A stretch of DNA of 64,000 nt, taken from the NCBI GenBank assembly GCA_902806575.1, contig CADCXD010000009.1:868001-932000 (forward strand), given 5' to 3'. Position 1 is the stretch's first letter; the number at the start of each line of letters is the position of its first letter. A model generated the notes under the pieces. The model was not told where the DNA came from. It did no database searches and saw only the letters and a list, made by a program, of their open reading frames with translations. The translations under genes and the position numbers were made by a program. The DNA comes from Jackrogersella multiformis (Eukaryota; Ascomycota; Sordariomycetes; Xylariales; Hypoxylaceae). Of this stretch, positions 34,132 through 47,800 are shown piece by piece.

Positions 34132-35515
34132 CTACGGCCGGGGGTATTGCTGAATTGGAGTTACTAGGTAATTACTTAATAACGAGGTAAGTTTTACCTA
34201 TTCAGTCTTTGTGTTTCTATCAAGTTTGGTGTTAGTTTCAAACACATACATCGAGCTCGAAACCGACCCTTTTATCATTTTACATCTGGGCTCTTGGCCA
34301 ATTGTTCCATACCTATCATGAAGGTAGGTGTATAGTTATGACGGCATCATACGAGGCATGCAGACCATACGTCGTTTCTGCTACGGTAAGCTGGCTGTGC
34401 TTCCTAGACCTACATGGCACTAATCATTTTGACTGGAACTGTAACTGGATTGGGTGAGGTAAGGATTGACAATGTCGATCTTCAGCTCAGTTCACCTGAG
34501 CCTTGGGATAGGCAGAATCGAACTACATAAGAAACTAATGTATTAAATAGCGGAATATGTCTCATCGGGCATCAATAAGAGTTGTCATATTTATTGGAGT
34601 CGGTATCACTGTTGTTCACTTAAGAGGTAGGTGGTGGTTTTCAATGGTACCTAGGTATCTATAGTCGGCGTGAGAGCCAATCATATCGTTACTATTAAGC
34701 TCTTAATTGCCTAATGCGGTAGTAAGTGGCCCCACTTAGGCGCATATACGTCTAGTATACGGCTTATACGGCTGATACTCTATAGGGCCGGCAGGATTGA
34801 GAGCTATCTGCCTTAATCTTGTGTTCCAGGTGCTAGAGCTAAAAGATAACGTATTATTTTGAGGCTCATATTTTTGAAATGTTCATCCGTGGCTATGCTG
34901 CAAAACTGGGGTCCTCGTTAATAGCAGCTTCTTTTAGATTAGTAGCACATAGCTGTGAATCTTGCTTAATTTGGCTTATATCTTATTGGCCTCTTCATCA
35001 GTGCTATAGGTAGTCACGTAGGCACTAGTTCCTCCAATTGTTACGGAGGGATTTGACTAGGTAAGTTGTACTTGGATATAATGTTGTGGTGCCTAAGTAG
35101 GCTGCTGTCTATCGTACACATTGCAGGTAGACAAGTATAAAAAATATTGATGCTACTTTTCATCAGAAAACAGGTAACTATACGGTGAGGTACAAATCAA
35201 ATTGGTCTGGATGTCGCTAGAATGAGCTTCATTGGTGCTACAACGGGATTCCTAGGCCTAAAAGTAATTTATGTTCTCGCAAGCTGACAAGATAATATTG
35301 CCTTTACTTCCTACACCGGTAGTCCTAGAATTCGGCTATTTTACGATAAGACTCGCCACATACAAGAAACAGAGTATGGATCTGCAGCGTACATTTTCAA
35401 AGCTGGTCCAGCAAATCACGGACATAACTCAGGGGTCTTTCATATACTCGGGTTCTTAGTAGCAACATCGCTTTTTGTATATCCATATTTCCTTCCCGCT
35501 ATACGTACACTGTTC
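34132..35515. other. Intergenic, A+T-rich
   Basis: 1.4 kb upstream of the peptidase gene and downstream of the MFSD10-like gene. A+T-rich, one palindrome copy near 34648. No gene seen. Confidence 0.65.
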
Positions 35516-36929
35516 TTACAATTCTTTCTTTTCCTTCTTAGCCGTCTTCTTCACCGAGCCGGGCGGCGATTTCAGCCCCGCAAAGACTAGCGCCGTGACA
35601 CCCAATATTCCTAAAGAGCCCACCCCGTACGCAACCTCCCTGCCGGCCCACCAGTACACGCTGGTGAACAGGATCGGGCCCAGGCCTCGGCCGAGCTGAC
35701 CCCAGCTTCGCAGGATGCCTAGCTTGCCGCCCCGCTCGCCCTCGCTGGCCTCGAAGCTGCTCAGCGTGTTGAGGCCGCTGACGACCGTGGCTGAGGTGGT
35801 CGCCAAGCACGTGGCGGCGAGATACAGCGAGCTGACCGTGTCGATGCGCCCGAGCATTACGAACGCGAGCAGACAGGCGCTGACGCCGATCTTCACGGTC
35901 ATGAGGGGCGCTAGACGGCGGGTGACTCCGCCCTGAAGGATCGAGGCGATCAGGCCCACATAGCCCAGCAGCCGTCCGTTCTGGGCCGAGTTGTACTGGA
36001 AAAGGTCATACGTCATGAACGGGAGAGAAAACTCCATCCCCGAAAAGAAGAGTAGGAAGCTGAAGTGTACCAGGTTCAGCAGAAAATGTGAGTTGGTACG
36101 CGTCACCGCCGGTGGCTTTGCTGCTGTCTTGGCCGCCTGCTTTCCCGTCTTGCTCGGTAGCGTCTCAGGTAGGGAGATGTACAAGTAAATCGTCTCGACC
36201 ACGATCAGAAATAGAGACACGCCGGCAGCTGTTGCGAAGGGGTTTGCGGCTACGGTTGCGATGGTGCTAAGATATGCGCCGAGGGCGGGACCGAAAGTGA
36301 AGGCGATGGAGAAGCAGGCGCCTATTAGAGCCATAGTCGAGCCGCGGCTATTTTCGTCCGAAATATCCGTCGCAATGGCTGTCGCTAACTGAACATTGCC
36401 CTCAGATAGGCCACCGACAATGCGCGACGCTAGAAAGGTCCTGAAATCGACGGCCATGACCCAGAGGAGGACCGATAGTATGTTTCCAGCCATGCTCGCA
36501 AGAAGCGCCGCCCTTCTGCCATATTTGTCGGAGAGCTTTCCGATGATGGGAGAGGCAACGGCTTGAAGTAGAGAGAACAAGCTCCCTAATGCGCCACCTA
36601 GTAGGACGATGTCATATCTTGAATCGATCGGTTTCGCAAAGGCAGATTTGTAGGCGTTAAGACCGCCGAGGATTCGCGCAAGTATTGTCGTCGACTGCGA
36701 TTCTGAACCGACCTCGCTATTTCGGTAGAACTCGAGAAGCTTTGGGAAAAGAGGGAGGATAAAGGTGAATGATATCTAGATGGTAATAGTTAGACCACAA
36801 GACCTGTCTCATACTACTATTTCCCTTGGTACCTAGATCCAAAGGTAGTGTACTTACCAGGTCCAAAAGTAATGACACGAAGATGACCTTGAGCACCCTC
36901 TTGCGGGTGCTTGGGTCGACGGCAGTCAT
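35516..36929 (-). CDS. MFSD10-type MFS transporter, 443 aa
   Basis: Major facilitator, DHA1/tetracycline-resistance-like branch close to MFSD10. Exons 36929-36858 (24 codons) and 36775-35516; the 82-base intron (GTAAGT...TCTAG) joins SLLLDL to ISFTFILPLFP, completing helix 1. The longer frame upstream opens at TTG, so the ATG at 36929 is used. The family loop motif GKLSDKYGRRAAL follows helix 2; RIVGGLSEGN marks helix 4. A charged ~25-residue loop with KTGKQAAKTAAK separates the halves. The tail is Lys-rich (KKTAKKEKKEL). Twelve helices can be read. Substrate unknown; animal homologues have been linked to organic anion efflux. Confidence 0.9.
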
Positions 36930-37030
36930 CTTGGAATTCCTACAAGTTTGAAGTTCTCGTGGCAACGGGCCAGCCTGTCGATACGAGAAGAAGAAAACGA
37001 GTGGGAGAGTCGAAGAAAAGTAAAGGATAA

Positions 37031-37059
37031 GTAAGAAAAGTAAAGAAAAGTAAAGAAAA
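37031..37059 (+). repeat. GTAAAGAAAA short tandem repeat
   Basis: Two perfect and one imperfect 10-bp unit in the upstream leader region of the minus-strand MFS gene. Confidence 0.8.
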
Positions 37060-39811
37060 TCGTAAAGTCACCCACCGGAGTCAACGGCGCTTCCTCGTAC
37101 AATATACCAATCCGCCCTAGTGAAGATATGCGAGTTTCGTTTCGTTTAGTTTCGTGATGGGGAGAAGAGTCGAAGCGAATTGCAGGGGATACGTATCCTC
37201 AACAGGGATACTTAGGTACATGTCGAATACCTAGGTACATGGATATCCGATATATTCAGGGATATTCAGGGGTCTGACCATCCAAAGACTCCACAAATAC
37301 CAGGTACAATTCCCATGCGGGTCACTGAATGCTCCGCGTCCCGAGATGGTAGTACCTACCTAGGTACCTAGGTACATAGTAGGTAGGTATGGCTGACTAA
37401 TAAATTAAGGTTATGAAGGTACCTACTCGCCCTCTTCTAAGTACCTAGGTATCTTTCACTTAATATACCTAGGTACCCACCTATGTAATCAATTCTTCCT
37501 TTCTATTCTTAACTGCTTCACCCACAAGCCCATCCTCAACATCAATCCAATCGCTATATGACGACGTACCTATTTCGCCGGCCAGCCACAGAGAATATTC
37601 TGTGAAGACAAGCTTTCTTCTATATGATCAGTCTAAGGCAAAGCGATAGTAGAGAAACAATATCCCTAGGACCGTGTAAAGCCTGGTTTAGTTACCGGTG
37701 TATGCATATCGTCATACTCCATGGTCCGAAGTCCAGCTATGCTCAATACATCGGATGGGCACCTCTCCATTATAGCATTTACAAATGAGATGCCGTTGTG
37801 AAGGATGAATGAAGGAGACTCATCAATACTAGCATACGGAATGCTTTATTGATTCCCCAAGCTCGCTGTGGACGGATATGTTTGATCACTAAAGGATGTG
37901 ATCACCGAAGTAATGGATGTCGACATCCTAATGAAATTTGAAAGACGTCCATATCTCGCGACGAGTCTATCATCTAGGGTTTCCCCGGAAGAGTCAATAG
38001 ACGAATTCTTGCAGAATCCAAACTGGAGAATCCTGGGTCCGTTTCTTGGCCTCGAGTGACTGTGGGTTTCTGGGGAAGAGCTGATCATTCTTATAGTTGA
38101 AGCCCGCTCTCAGACTCTTATACTCCACGTCTTAAGTATAAACCCATCAGGCATAAACACGGATGGTCCCGCCTAGAGCCTCGTATTCAGTCCAACACTA
38201 GCAAGGTTCCCAATTTCTGACGAAGGGCATCTGTTGTTACGTTTCAATGAAGTTACGTACTTAAATGCTTGCACTGGGTAGAACTTCGACTGTCAGCATC
38301 AATACATAATACTGCGGATGTAGCAGCGCCTAATATCCAGCTGCACAATGATGTATGGGTTCTCACAAGACTCCAATCAATTCCGATCTCCCTCGAAAGA
38401 AATTCTTGGCGGAATACACTTGGAGGAGACTAAGAAAATAGGGCTTACCAAGGATGTCGAATAGACGATAATGAGGTCGACACATAAGAGATTTACATAA
38501 GCCGCCGACTTTATTAGGCTGGGAATCGCAACAAGAACAGCCATGTGACATGTTGTGCGAAGATCAATCCTTCCGGACTCTTCGGATTCTCTTGAGACTT
38601 GCTGTATTCAAATGATTCGATCATATTTATGAATATTCAGTGGGCATATTGAGAATAGGCTATTGCGGTCGTCCGTCGGATAGCTGCATGGCAATGTTGT
38701 TTGCTGTTGTAGTGTACCTATTACACGATGAAGTTTGCTGACGGACAAATACCCTACCGAGCCGCAAGCAAGGGCTGGCGCTGGATCTCCGCCGGTAACC
38801 CAGTTGCGGTCACACACGATCCCCTCAGCCCCAGCCTTAAGCCGCGTATATTTCCCGATCATCATCTCGTCATTGGGTGGTGGAAAGACTAGTACATACA
38901 TACCTACTCAGGTATGTAGGCTTGATTTGTCGAGCAGTGTCGAGGTACCTAAGTAAGCCAGGCACCTCGCTAGACCTAGGTAGGTAAGCAAGCCTAACTT
39001 CACAGTAAACAGGAGACACGGTTTTCTAATTTCTAGGTACTTTAGAGAATATGAGTTGCACTCGAGATTAGGTATATCCATATGAGGTATATACCAGAAC
39101 TCGAGTCTATGGAAGCAACTCAACGTCCTAGATAGGCAAGATTCTAGAATTCCACAACCTCTAGCGAATTATAGATCTCTTTATTTTCTCCAACTGCCGT
39201 TAGCGTGCCCCAGGCGCACGGGTCTTGAGGGCCGAGGAGGCTGGGCGTACCAATTTTTCTATAAATGGCATCCTTCCGAGTCAGTTGAGCCAGTCACGGA
39301 CCCACAGCCCCAGTAGATATCAAGCCGCAGCACCAAATACGAACGAGATCGGCAGTAATAAATCCCCACATGGCCTCCAAGAGCACAAACACGAGAAGTA
39401 GAGGCCCGCCAAAGTTGCATGATTAACTGCACAATATTATTGATCACTTACCATCATAAGTCTCCATCGTTTGTCTTATGCGCTGGGTAGTCTTTAGCAG
39501 CTAACCGACTTCGCTATGGTTAGTATGAACGGCGGCGTACCCATGGCATGCTCTCATCTTATCACGTTGTTGACAATACGGAGGCATAAATAAACAGTGC
39601 TATTGATCTAGGTACCTTAAGTCGAATAATCAGCCAATCGACCAGGTCCCACAGAACTGCAGAATGTCACCACGTAGGATAGCTTTACAACCGCACGTAA
39701 CGTATCGTATGGTAGACTGCCTTCCTTAGCGGATACTACGATATACGAGACAAGACAAAGAAATAACTAACTAGGTAACTACGTAGTGTAGTTTAGGCAA
39801 ATATATAGATA

Positions 39812-39818
39812 TATAAAG
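39812..39818 (+). promoter_or_regulatory. TATA box of the cerato-platanin gene
   Basis: TATAAAG within a TATATAGATATATAAAG stretch, about 160 bases upstream of the ATG and followed by a long CT/CA-rich leader. This is a typical arrangement for strongly expressed fungal secreted-protein genes. Confidence 0.6.
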
Positions 39819-39976
39819 ACATCATCCGATCGTCTTCCAACTATCTTCTCATCACCACCACCGGCATCTACAAGTCTAACTCTAATACCTTCTAATACAC
39901 CTCACTCTCACATCTCTCTCCAAGACTCAATAATCACCTCTTCAACTCAACCCTCAATTCCAAACCCTCAGCAAAA

Positions 39977-40643
39977 ATGCAGTTCTCCAAGCTCGCCCAA
40001 CTTCTCTCCTTCGTCGCCGCCTCGTCGGCTATTACAGGTACGAGTCAAACCTACCTTCACCAAACCCCTAACTACCAGATACGGGATCCTCGCGGCTAAC
40101 TCAGAGAATAGTCTCCTACGACACCGGCTACGATGACAAATCCCGCTCTCTGACCGCCGTGTCCTGCTCCGACGGCCAGAACGGCCTCATCACGCGCTAC
40201 GGCTGGCAGACACAGGGCGCCATCCCGGCCGCCTACATCGGCGCTGCCGACACCATCGGCAGCTGGAACTCTCCTTCGGTAAGATTCTCATCCCCTTCCT
40301 TCTCTTCCCTTCCCCCAACCCCCTCTCCATATCCATCTCCCCTCAAACTCCACATTCCACCGCAATGCCATGCATACCGCATATTCCCCACCAAGCCAAG
40401 CCTCCCTTTCCCCGGCGAGACATTCGAACACCCGACTAACAACAACCCGAACAACAGTGCGGAACCTGCTACGAGCTGAGCTACAACGGCAAGACCATCA
40501 ACCTGTACGCCATCGACCACGCCGCCGCTGGCTTCAACATCGCCCTCGACGCCATGAACGCCCTGACCAACGGCCAGGCCGTCGCCCTCGGCCGCATCGA
40601 GGCTACCTCCCGCCAGGTCGACGTCAGCGCCTGCGGCATCTAA
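39977..40643 (+). CDS. Cerato-platanin family secreted protein, 137 aa
   Basis: Small secreted, chitin-oligomer-binding, expansin-like-fold protein found in filamentous fungi; family members loosen cell walls and are recognised by plants. Exons 39977-40037, 40112-40278 and 40458-40643; introns of 74 bases (GTACGA...AATAG) and 179 bases (GTAAGA...AACAG). Signal peptide residues ~1-18. The mature protein starts near [11 protein letters not shown]; family blocks are [31 protein letters not shown] and VDVSACGI. The four conserved cysteines (two disulfides) are all present. The length is exactly that of the family. It is not seen as one frame because both introns shift phase or carry stops. Confidence 0.97.
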
Positions 40644-41859
40644 ACGGTCCTGCTGCCGTGATATCTACCAAGATACCCACCCTACCTCTCTAAATATCCA
40701 ACTTACTACTCACTACTCGGCTGCTTACTACCACTACTTACTACTACCATCTATCTACGACTTTCCCTCTCATCACCAAACTTATCTGCTCGCTTCCTAA
40801 CTCACCCATCTACCTTTTTATTTTTATTTTATTTTTTGCATGAACGAAAGCGATGTTATGTTTTTCTTCTTCGGCGGCGGCGGCGGCACGGGGCGGATGA
40901 TTCGAGAGGTCCTGGATACACATCCATACGTACATATGACGCAAATTTACCTACTTAATGTTCATTCCTTAATCTATCTTATATGGATCACCAACATCAG
41001 CATCAGCAGCAGCAGGAGGAGCATCACCATCATTGGGACGGCGCAGGAATTTATTTCACAGCTCGAAAAGAAGACAGTTCGCACAGGCAGCATTCATTAG
41101 GAGTTAAAGCACATTATTCACAGCTTCGCAGCCAATCTAGATTTATATATATATAAATACCTAAGAATATCGGGTCCACACTATAAAGCATACTCGTGAT
41201 ATTCATTAGTTAGTTATAGAAGTTTGAAGTGACGAAAGTATTATTATATCTGTCTAACCTCTCTCTCCCTCTCTCTCGGTCTCACTTTCTTCGTACCTCC
41301 TCTCCCCGGCGCGGTCCTAGATAAAAGACAACGATCGCCGGTACATCCCCACAAACGACGACGTAAAGCGTTGCAAAGAGGGGGGGAAAGGACCTAACAA
41401 AAACCATCTCTGTCTCCTCTATGCTCCCCTCTTCCACCTTTCGTGAGAGAAACGAGCGAAAGCAATCCCTCCCCGTCTCCAAATCCGGCTATGCAAAGGA
41501 CAAAGGAAAAGAAAATGAGGTAAATAATTTTCTGTGATTATCAATCTTCTCGAAATAATCTGAGACCATTGCCAATCAGAGTTTACCAAGAGAGTGTGTC
41601 TGTAGTTTCATTATGCTATGGTGAGAAAAGTGGTATAAGACGGACGAAAGTTATGGGGGTATCAATCTAGACATTGCGGCAGCAGGAAAAAGGGCAAATG
41701 GTATAAAAAGCACACATGTATAGTAAATAACATCAACCTCTTCTCCAAATGCCTCGCCAGGTTTTGTGGCAGGTATAACAATGCCACCCAAAGAAAGTAA
41801 AAGACCTAGGAAGTAGCTTGCCTCCGAGTCGGATTCTAACGCTCACGCCGAGTCCCTAC
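40644..41859. other. Intergenic, convergent 3' ends
   Basis: Downstream of cerato-platanin and of the giant coiled-coil gene. Pyrimidine-rich, with T/A homopolymer runs near 40820 and TATATATATAAAT near 41147. No gene seen. Confidence 0.65.
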
Positions 41860-44800
41860 TCAATCGTCGAAGAAAGAGGCATCGTCGAAGTCCTCAACAC
41901 GCGCGTCCGAGTCGTACGCGCCAGACCGCATCATAGGAGGGGTGACTGGTTGGCGACGGTCTTGCTGTTGAGGCGGGGTGCTCACCCTAGGCATCTTCTC
42001 TGCTTGGCGGGAAGTCATCGAAGGTCCTTGGGATCGATTGGCAAATTGCTCAGCAGTGTATCGACGGCCGGTGTTGCCGAACGCGGTAGGTTGCGGCTGG
42101 CTCTGCTGTACCGGCGGCGTGTTTCTAACACCAGAAGCCGGCGGAGTCATGAGACCGGATAAGTAGCTGCTCTGAGAGGAGAGGTTTATTTTTGAAGGGG
42201 TGGAGTTCCTAGTCGTTGCCGGAGAGGATGATAGGACGCTAGAGAGACTGTTAAGCGTCGGCTGGTTCGACTTTCGCCAGTTACCCCAAGCGGCGGCAAG
42301 TGGTCCAACGGCTTGTGCAACTCGGGGCGTTGCAGCCCCTCGAATCGTAGCAGCGATGTTTGGCAAGTTGATGGCTGAACCACCATTCATGGCACGCTCT
42401 CGCTCCTGTTCTTCCATCTGAAGGTTGGCCTTCAGACGGATAGCTGCATCCTTGACCGCCTCCCTGTCTGGGCGCTCCGCAGACAACGCATTGATGATGT
42501 CTTGGAGATCACCATGTCTCACAGCCAGGAGTTCACGTAACCAGGTGATCTCGTCGTCTCGTTTGGAGATCTTGGAAGCGGAATCGGGGTCAAGTTTAGA
42601 AACGACCTGCTCGAGCTCCTCAATGCGCTGCTCGCGAGCTTGCAATTGCTCCTGCAGGACCATGATAGATTCGCGAAGGGCCTGTGGAGACACCTTCTCG
42701 GGAAGCTGCATAGCCTCTGCAAGTTGTTTCGTTTGCGCAACAGGGGCAGGCTGTGAATATTGTCCAGATACAATAATAGACTTGGAGGCGTGTGCTGCTG
42801 CTTGAGCTGCTGCCTTGGCGGCTTCTTGCGCGACTTGCACCTTATCCTCCAGATGGGCAACACGATCCTGCAGATGTTCAGTCTTAGAAGTCGAAAGGCT
42901 GAGACGCTCCAAGAGGTTCTGTTCTGTGCGCTGTGCATCCTCGGCAGCATTGCTGATCTGTCTGTCGTACCGGGCCTGAAGATCCTCGACCTCATTCTGG
43001 TGCTTGCTGATCAATTCGTTAAGCTCGATACACCTCTTTATTTCAGCGTCTTCGAGCTCAATCTGCTTCGACGTTTGAGCTTCCTCGAGCATCATCTCAT
43101 GGTGTGCCTTTGCGGTATCGGCGTCCATCTTGACCTGATCCAATTGAGTTCTCAGTTTGTTAACTTCTTCCTCGAGTTCTTCGCGAACAACATTGACCTG
43201 GTTATTAGCAGCTTCTAATTCAGCTTGCATAGAAGTTTGTGTTCGCTGAACTTCGTCAGCTGCCGAGTCTCTTGCCTCCTTGATCTCTCTCTGGTAGCGG
43301 AGAGCATTTTGCTGTAGAGTGTGATTCTCGTTACGGAGCTCGGATAGCAAAGAATCAAGGCGTTTGCATTCGCCGACAGCCCTCATACCAGCGCGCTCGC
43401 CATTCTCCAACCGCTCAATTTCGGTTTCGAGGCGCTCCCGAGTTCGTGCTTCAGCTTGAAGTCTAGCCTCAAGGACTTCTTGACGTGCGATAAGAGCTTG
43501 CTCTCTCTTTGCTCGTCGAGAGTTCTCTTCCGTGATTTCACGAGCGGCATGAGCCATGTCGTCTTGCAAGGACACGAACTTAGCTCGCCAGTTATCCCGG
43601 ATTCGCTCGTTTTCTTCAAGCTGGACGCCGAGAGTATCGATCAATTTGTGTAGATGCTTAGTCTCATTGACAGCCTCCACCAAGTCATCAGCTTGTCGGT
43701 GAGCCGATTCCCTGGCATGCTCTGTCTCAGAGCGCCAGTGTCGAGCCTCTTGCCTAGAATCACGGAGTTCGACTTCTGCGATATGAAGACGGTTTTTGAG
43801 TTCCGCCTGGGTCTGTTCCGCGTTGGTCTGAGCTGCTTCGAGAAGTGCAATACGCATTGAGGTCTTGCCGGACGACTGCTCAATATTTTTGATCTTTTGG
43901 TCCCGTTCATCTAGGACAGCTCGAAGACGGTCTTCCTCCTCAGAAGAGATACGGAGAAGTCGTTGGATCTCCGAGAGCCTATCTTCGGCATGCCTACGAC
44001 CTGAAATCTCTATCTCGGTCTTGTTTTCTTGAAGGTTGAGTCGGTCTTCAAGATCATGGACTCTCTGGTCAAAGATGCTACGATTCATGATTTCGACCTC
44101 TACCTTTGTTTCTGCCTGTTCTAGCTGCCGCCGGAGCTCTGAAGCACGATCTTCGGTGCTGCGCCTAGTCGTTATTTCATTCTCGCATCTGGCCTCTTCA
44201 GCTCGGAGTCGTCCTTCAAGCTCCAGGACCCTCGAACGCTCATTTTCGGTTCTACTTTCCTCGGAACGTAGCCGGTTCTCGAGCTCCAGTAACCTTATCT
44301 GCATCTCAGAAAGCTTGTTGTTCGCTTCGTCGTCGTCTTTAATCACCGGTTGAGGAGTTGGAGGCATGCGGCGCTCAACAGCGTCTTCTACTATATTTCG
44401 GAGGTCCTCGCCGCGGAAGTCCAATCGTAATGATGAACTGAGCTCATCCTTCATTTGTTCCATCGCCTTCAAGATAGCCATTTCGTCATTCCGAGGACCT
44501 TGCTCGACATGCTCAACCTGGGCGGCTTGGAGCGCATGCATAGTTTGCTGCTGGCTTAGAGCATCCATAACAGCGATACGAATATGTTCCAGCTTCTTAT
44601 CTCTTCTGGGGCTCATCGACCGACGAATAGGGGTCTCGTCGTCTTCATCATCCGCGTCGCTTTCCTGTATTTCCGCAGAAACACTGCGTCTATCACGCCG
44701 AGCTGACGGTGCTCTACGAGCTAGGCCACCTAACACATGTTGGATAGTGCCCAGTGTCTTTTCGAGGGGATCAAGCCGAGAAGCCAGGAGGCTTCCGACC

Positions 44801-47800
44801 AAATCATTGACATGACCATCGAAATATTGAACACGTTGCTCGAGCTTCTCCTGCTCGCTGGCGCTGAAAGCATCGTCCCATTCGCTTTCCGGGAGGCTGT
44901 TTCCAACGTTGAGACGATGTACTTGGCCATCGAACGATTGGGATACAGTACTGTGCGGGGGGTCCACGAAAGGATCTTCCAACTCGGTCGACGCTCTCGG
45001 AGCTGCAACTTCGTTCGGCAATGTGTGATACTGTCGAGGGCTTGGACTCGGTGCGTCGCTGCGGAATGGTACATGTGGAAGATGTACATGTGGTGAATTC
45101 GTGACAGCGGCAACTTGAACATCCCGTACAGGGCTAGGTTGATGCCATATCGGTGACCCCATAGTTCTCTTGACTCCCATTGTAGGGTCATTTTCGTGCA
45201 GGTGCTGCATAACCGCATCAATTTCTTCAAAAGTGAGCTCATGAGTGGCCTCATCCCTGGGCTGGATACCAGCATCTGACGGAGGGCTAACAGGCAAAGG
45301 CTCGAAGCTGTGTAGCTCCGATGCTTCACTATTCTGTTCGGTGACCTCTTCAGTAAGCTCCGGAGCTTTATCGTCAGACACAGGGGACGGTGTTGCAGCA
45401 AAACGGGAGGCAGACAAGCCTGCAGATCTCGGTGGCGGGGAGGGCGTGGACGCGAACCTTGACGCCAGTAAGCCTTTCGGAGCAGGCGGAGGCGACGCAA
45501 ATCGAGATGACCTGAGACCCATCGCAGGCGGGACAGGTACAGGTTCTTCAGAAGGTGCAGCCTTTGCCACAACAATCGGCTCAGGCTCATGCTCAGGCTC
45601 GACCACAGCGGTAGGCGTAAAGTCCGGTCCGGGAGTTGGGGAGCCTGCACGGTCATCCTCAAGCTCATCCTCCGATTCCGTCATCTGGACTGGCTCAGTC
45701 TTGAGAACAGGGTCAAATGGAGCAGGAGTAGCATTGCTAGTGCCGAACATGAAGGCCCCTGGGACAAAGGGCTTAGCGGCAGCAGAAAGGCTCTTCTTAT
45801 GCTGCTTCATAAATGACGGTTCGTCATCTCCAAACGGCCTGGCATTATTGAAGTCCTGGATCTCCGTCTCACTATTGAACTCGAAGGGTTTCCAGTTGGA
45901 CTGGTCTTGGTCAGGAGAGGTCGCTGATGGGCTAGTAGTCGTCTTCGTATCGTTCGACTCAGATTGCAACTTTCCATCCGTGGATTCCGAGAGGACAGTA
46001 GACGCAAACGTTGTGTCGCCTGGGTGAGCACTGTCGTCCTCGTCGACTTTAACCTGACTAGGTAAATTCTCCTCTCCATCAATATCCTCGTCATCAGAGC
46101 CTTCTGTCTCCATAACAGACGAACTCAGCCGTTCTGGTGGGACGATTTCTGGCTCAGGTGTGGGTTCGGCAAACAGGGGCACGTCATCATCGTCATCATT
46201 GCTCTCCCTAAACTTCTTCTTCGTCGGATTGACATCGATCAAGCGACCATCCTGATCCTCAGTGGCAGTTGGAGCAGGAGGAGCAGCAGAGTGCTGGCTA
46301 ATGGGGCGCATGATAGGAATAGCTTTTGATTTCTTCGCAGGCTTGACAATCTCGGAGAGCTTCAGGTCGATCTTGCTGAAGATGTTACCTGGTCGGTTTT
46401 CAATGCTCTCGTTACCAGACGCTCCTGTACTAGTCACCGACGAAGTGAACGATTTCAATGGCTGGAAAGCCGGAGCATCCGGATTGAATTTCGGACCAAA
46501 TGCAAAGAAACTGAATTCGCCCTTACGAGGGGAAAACGTTGGCGTTGAGGCATTAATCTTGAGCTTGGACGACGACGATATCGAAGGCACACTGAAATGG
46601 CTCGAACTTGCAGAGTGCGGGTTGGGTGTAAACGACGGAACTTGGAATGGAGCTGGCTGGAAGCTACTTGGTTGGGGATTGTTGTTGCCGAAGACGAACT
46701 GGCTAGGAGTGAAGCTATGCGTAGGGGTGAAGCTACTGGCAGGATTAAATTTGAACTCGGCTGCACCGGCATTTAGCTTCGAAAGGGAAGGCTTGCTAGC
46801 ATGACTTGCACGGCGTGAAGACGCCTTGCTGTCTGCACCCGTCTTGACATCCGCCCAAGGATTGCTGCTGGTTGATAACGACCGCTGATGCAATTGGTTC
46901 ACCAAGTCGAAAGACTGGTCAGGTGTACCCAATTTGCTCGGGTTTGTCTCAACCTCATAGGCAGTGTTGCTATTCTGGAGATCAAGTTTGGCCGGTCGAT
47001 TTTTCCTGAAGCTTCCCTCGTCAGTGCTATCCCGCACCTCCTCGTCCAAGTACGCCGTCTGAGAAAGTGAGTGGCCACGGTTATGAGGCTGCGGGTGATG
47101 AAGCTTCGGTCCCTCGTCAGAGTCGTTCCCAAAGTTACCAAAGTGCACGGAAGGCCCTCTGGCATGCGAGCCAGAAGTTGCTTCGATCTCTTCCACTGGC
47201 CTATCACCTTCCACCTTCTCGTACTCGTTGTGTGGGCTGTAATCTTCGTGTTCTAGCTGAGAACGGAATTGCTCTTCCAAGTGGTATTCGGCATCATCAA
47301 TCTCCTTTTGAAGACTAGCGCTAGCGTTATGGCGTACGAATTTGCTAGGCTCTGGAGTTTTCGATGGACTCTTATCCTCGTACGGATTGCTCTGGGTCTC
47401 TTCTTCAACTTCGCGCAGTTCCTGCAGCCGAGGGGATGGCCTGGCCGAATCTTGCCTATGCATGAAATGATGGGGCAACATTGGATATTGCAAAGATTGA
47501 TGCCTTTGGTGTATACCAACTGGTGGGGACGCACCGTCACGCTGGAAGGGGGACTGGGAGGTCGGCGAAACCAGGGAGTTCAAGTTAAGAACGGAAGGCG
47601 AACCACTTCGGCCAAGTTGTTGTTGCTGCAAATACATATGCGGTGACCAGGTATGAGGCGAAGGTTGACCAGAGAAGTGATAGGGAAGCTCGCTTGGCGA
47701 GATAGAAATCGACGCACGAGGGTTAAATTTTCCAGGCAACGGCGGGCCGTTAAAGGACGCCGGCGAGGCAATCGAAGGTAGTCCAGGACTCTGTGTGGAT

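Larger units (their letters stand above)
36930..39976. other. Intergenic, about 3 kb, no supported gene
   Basis: Holds a GTAAAGAAAA short repeat (37031-37059), palindrome clusters near 37224, 37360-37380, 37440-37470 and 38945-38985, and the cerato-platanin promoter at its right end. A 97-codon minus frame (38608-38901) starts with ATG but has no recognisable family. Confidence 0.6.

Noticed and set aside
38608..38901. ATG-started 97-codon minus-strand frame with DRNWVTGGDPAPALACG
   Set aside because: A faint resemblance to DJ-1/PfpI-type RNWVT segments could not be supported by any other motif; possibly a decayed fragment, but unproven.
44730..46804. Large antisense and alternate frames (312, 260, 180 codons) inside the giant coiled-coil gene
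   Set aside because: Arise from codon bias of the long real exon; they show no conserved motif and are broken by the true reading frame's continuity.
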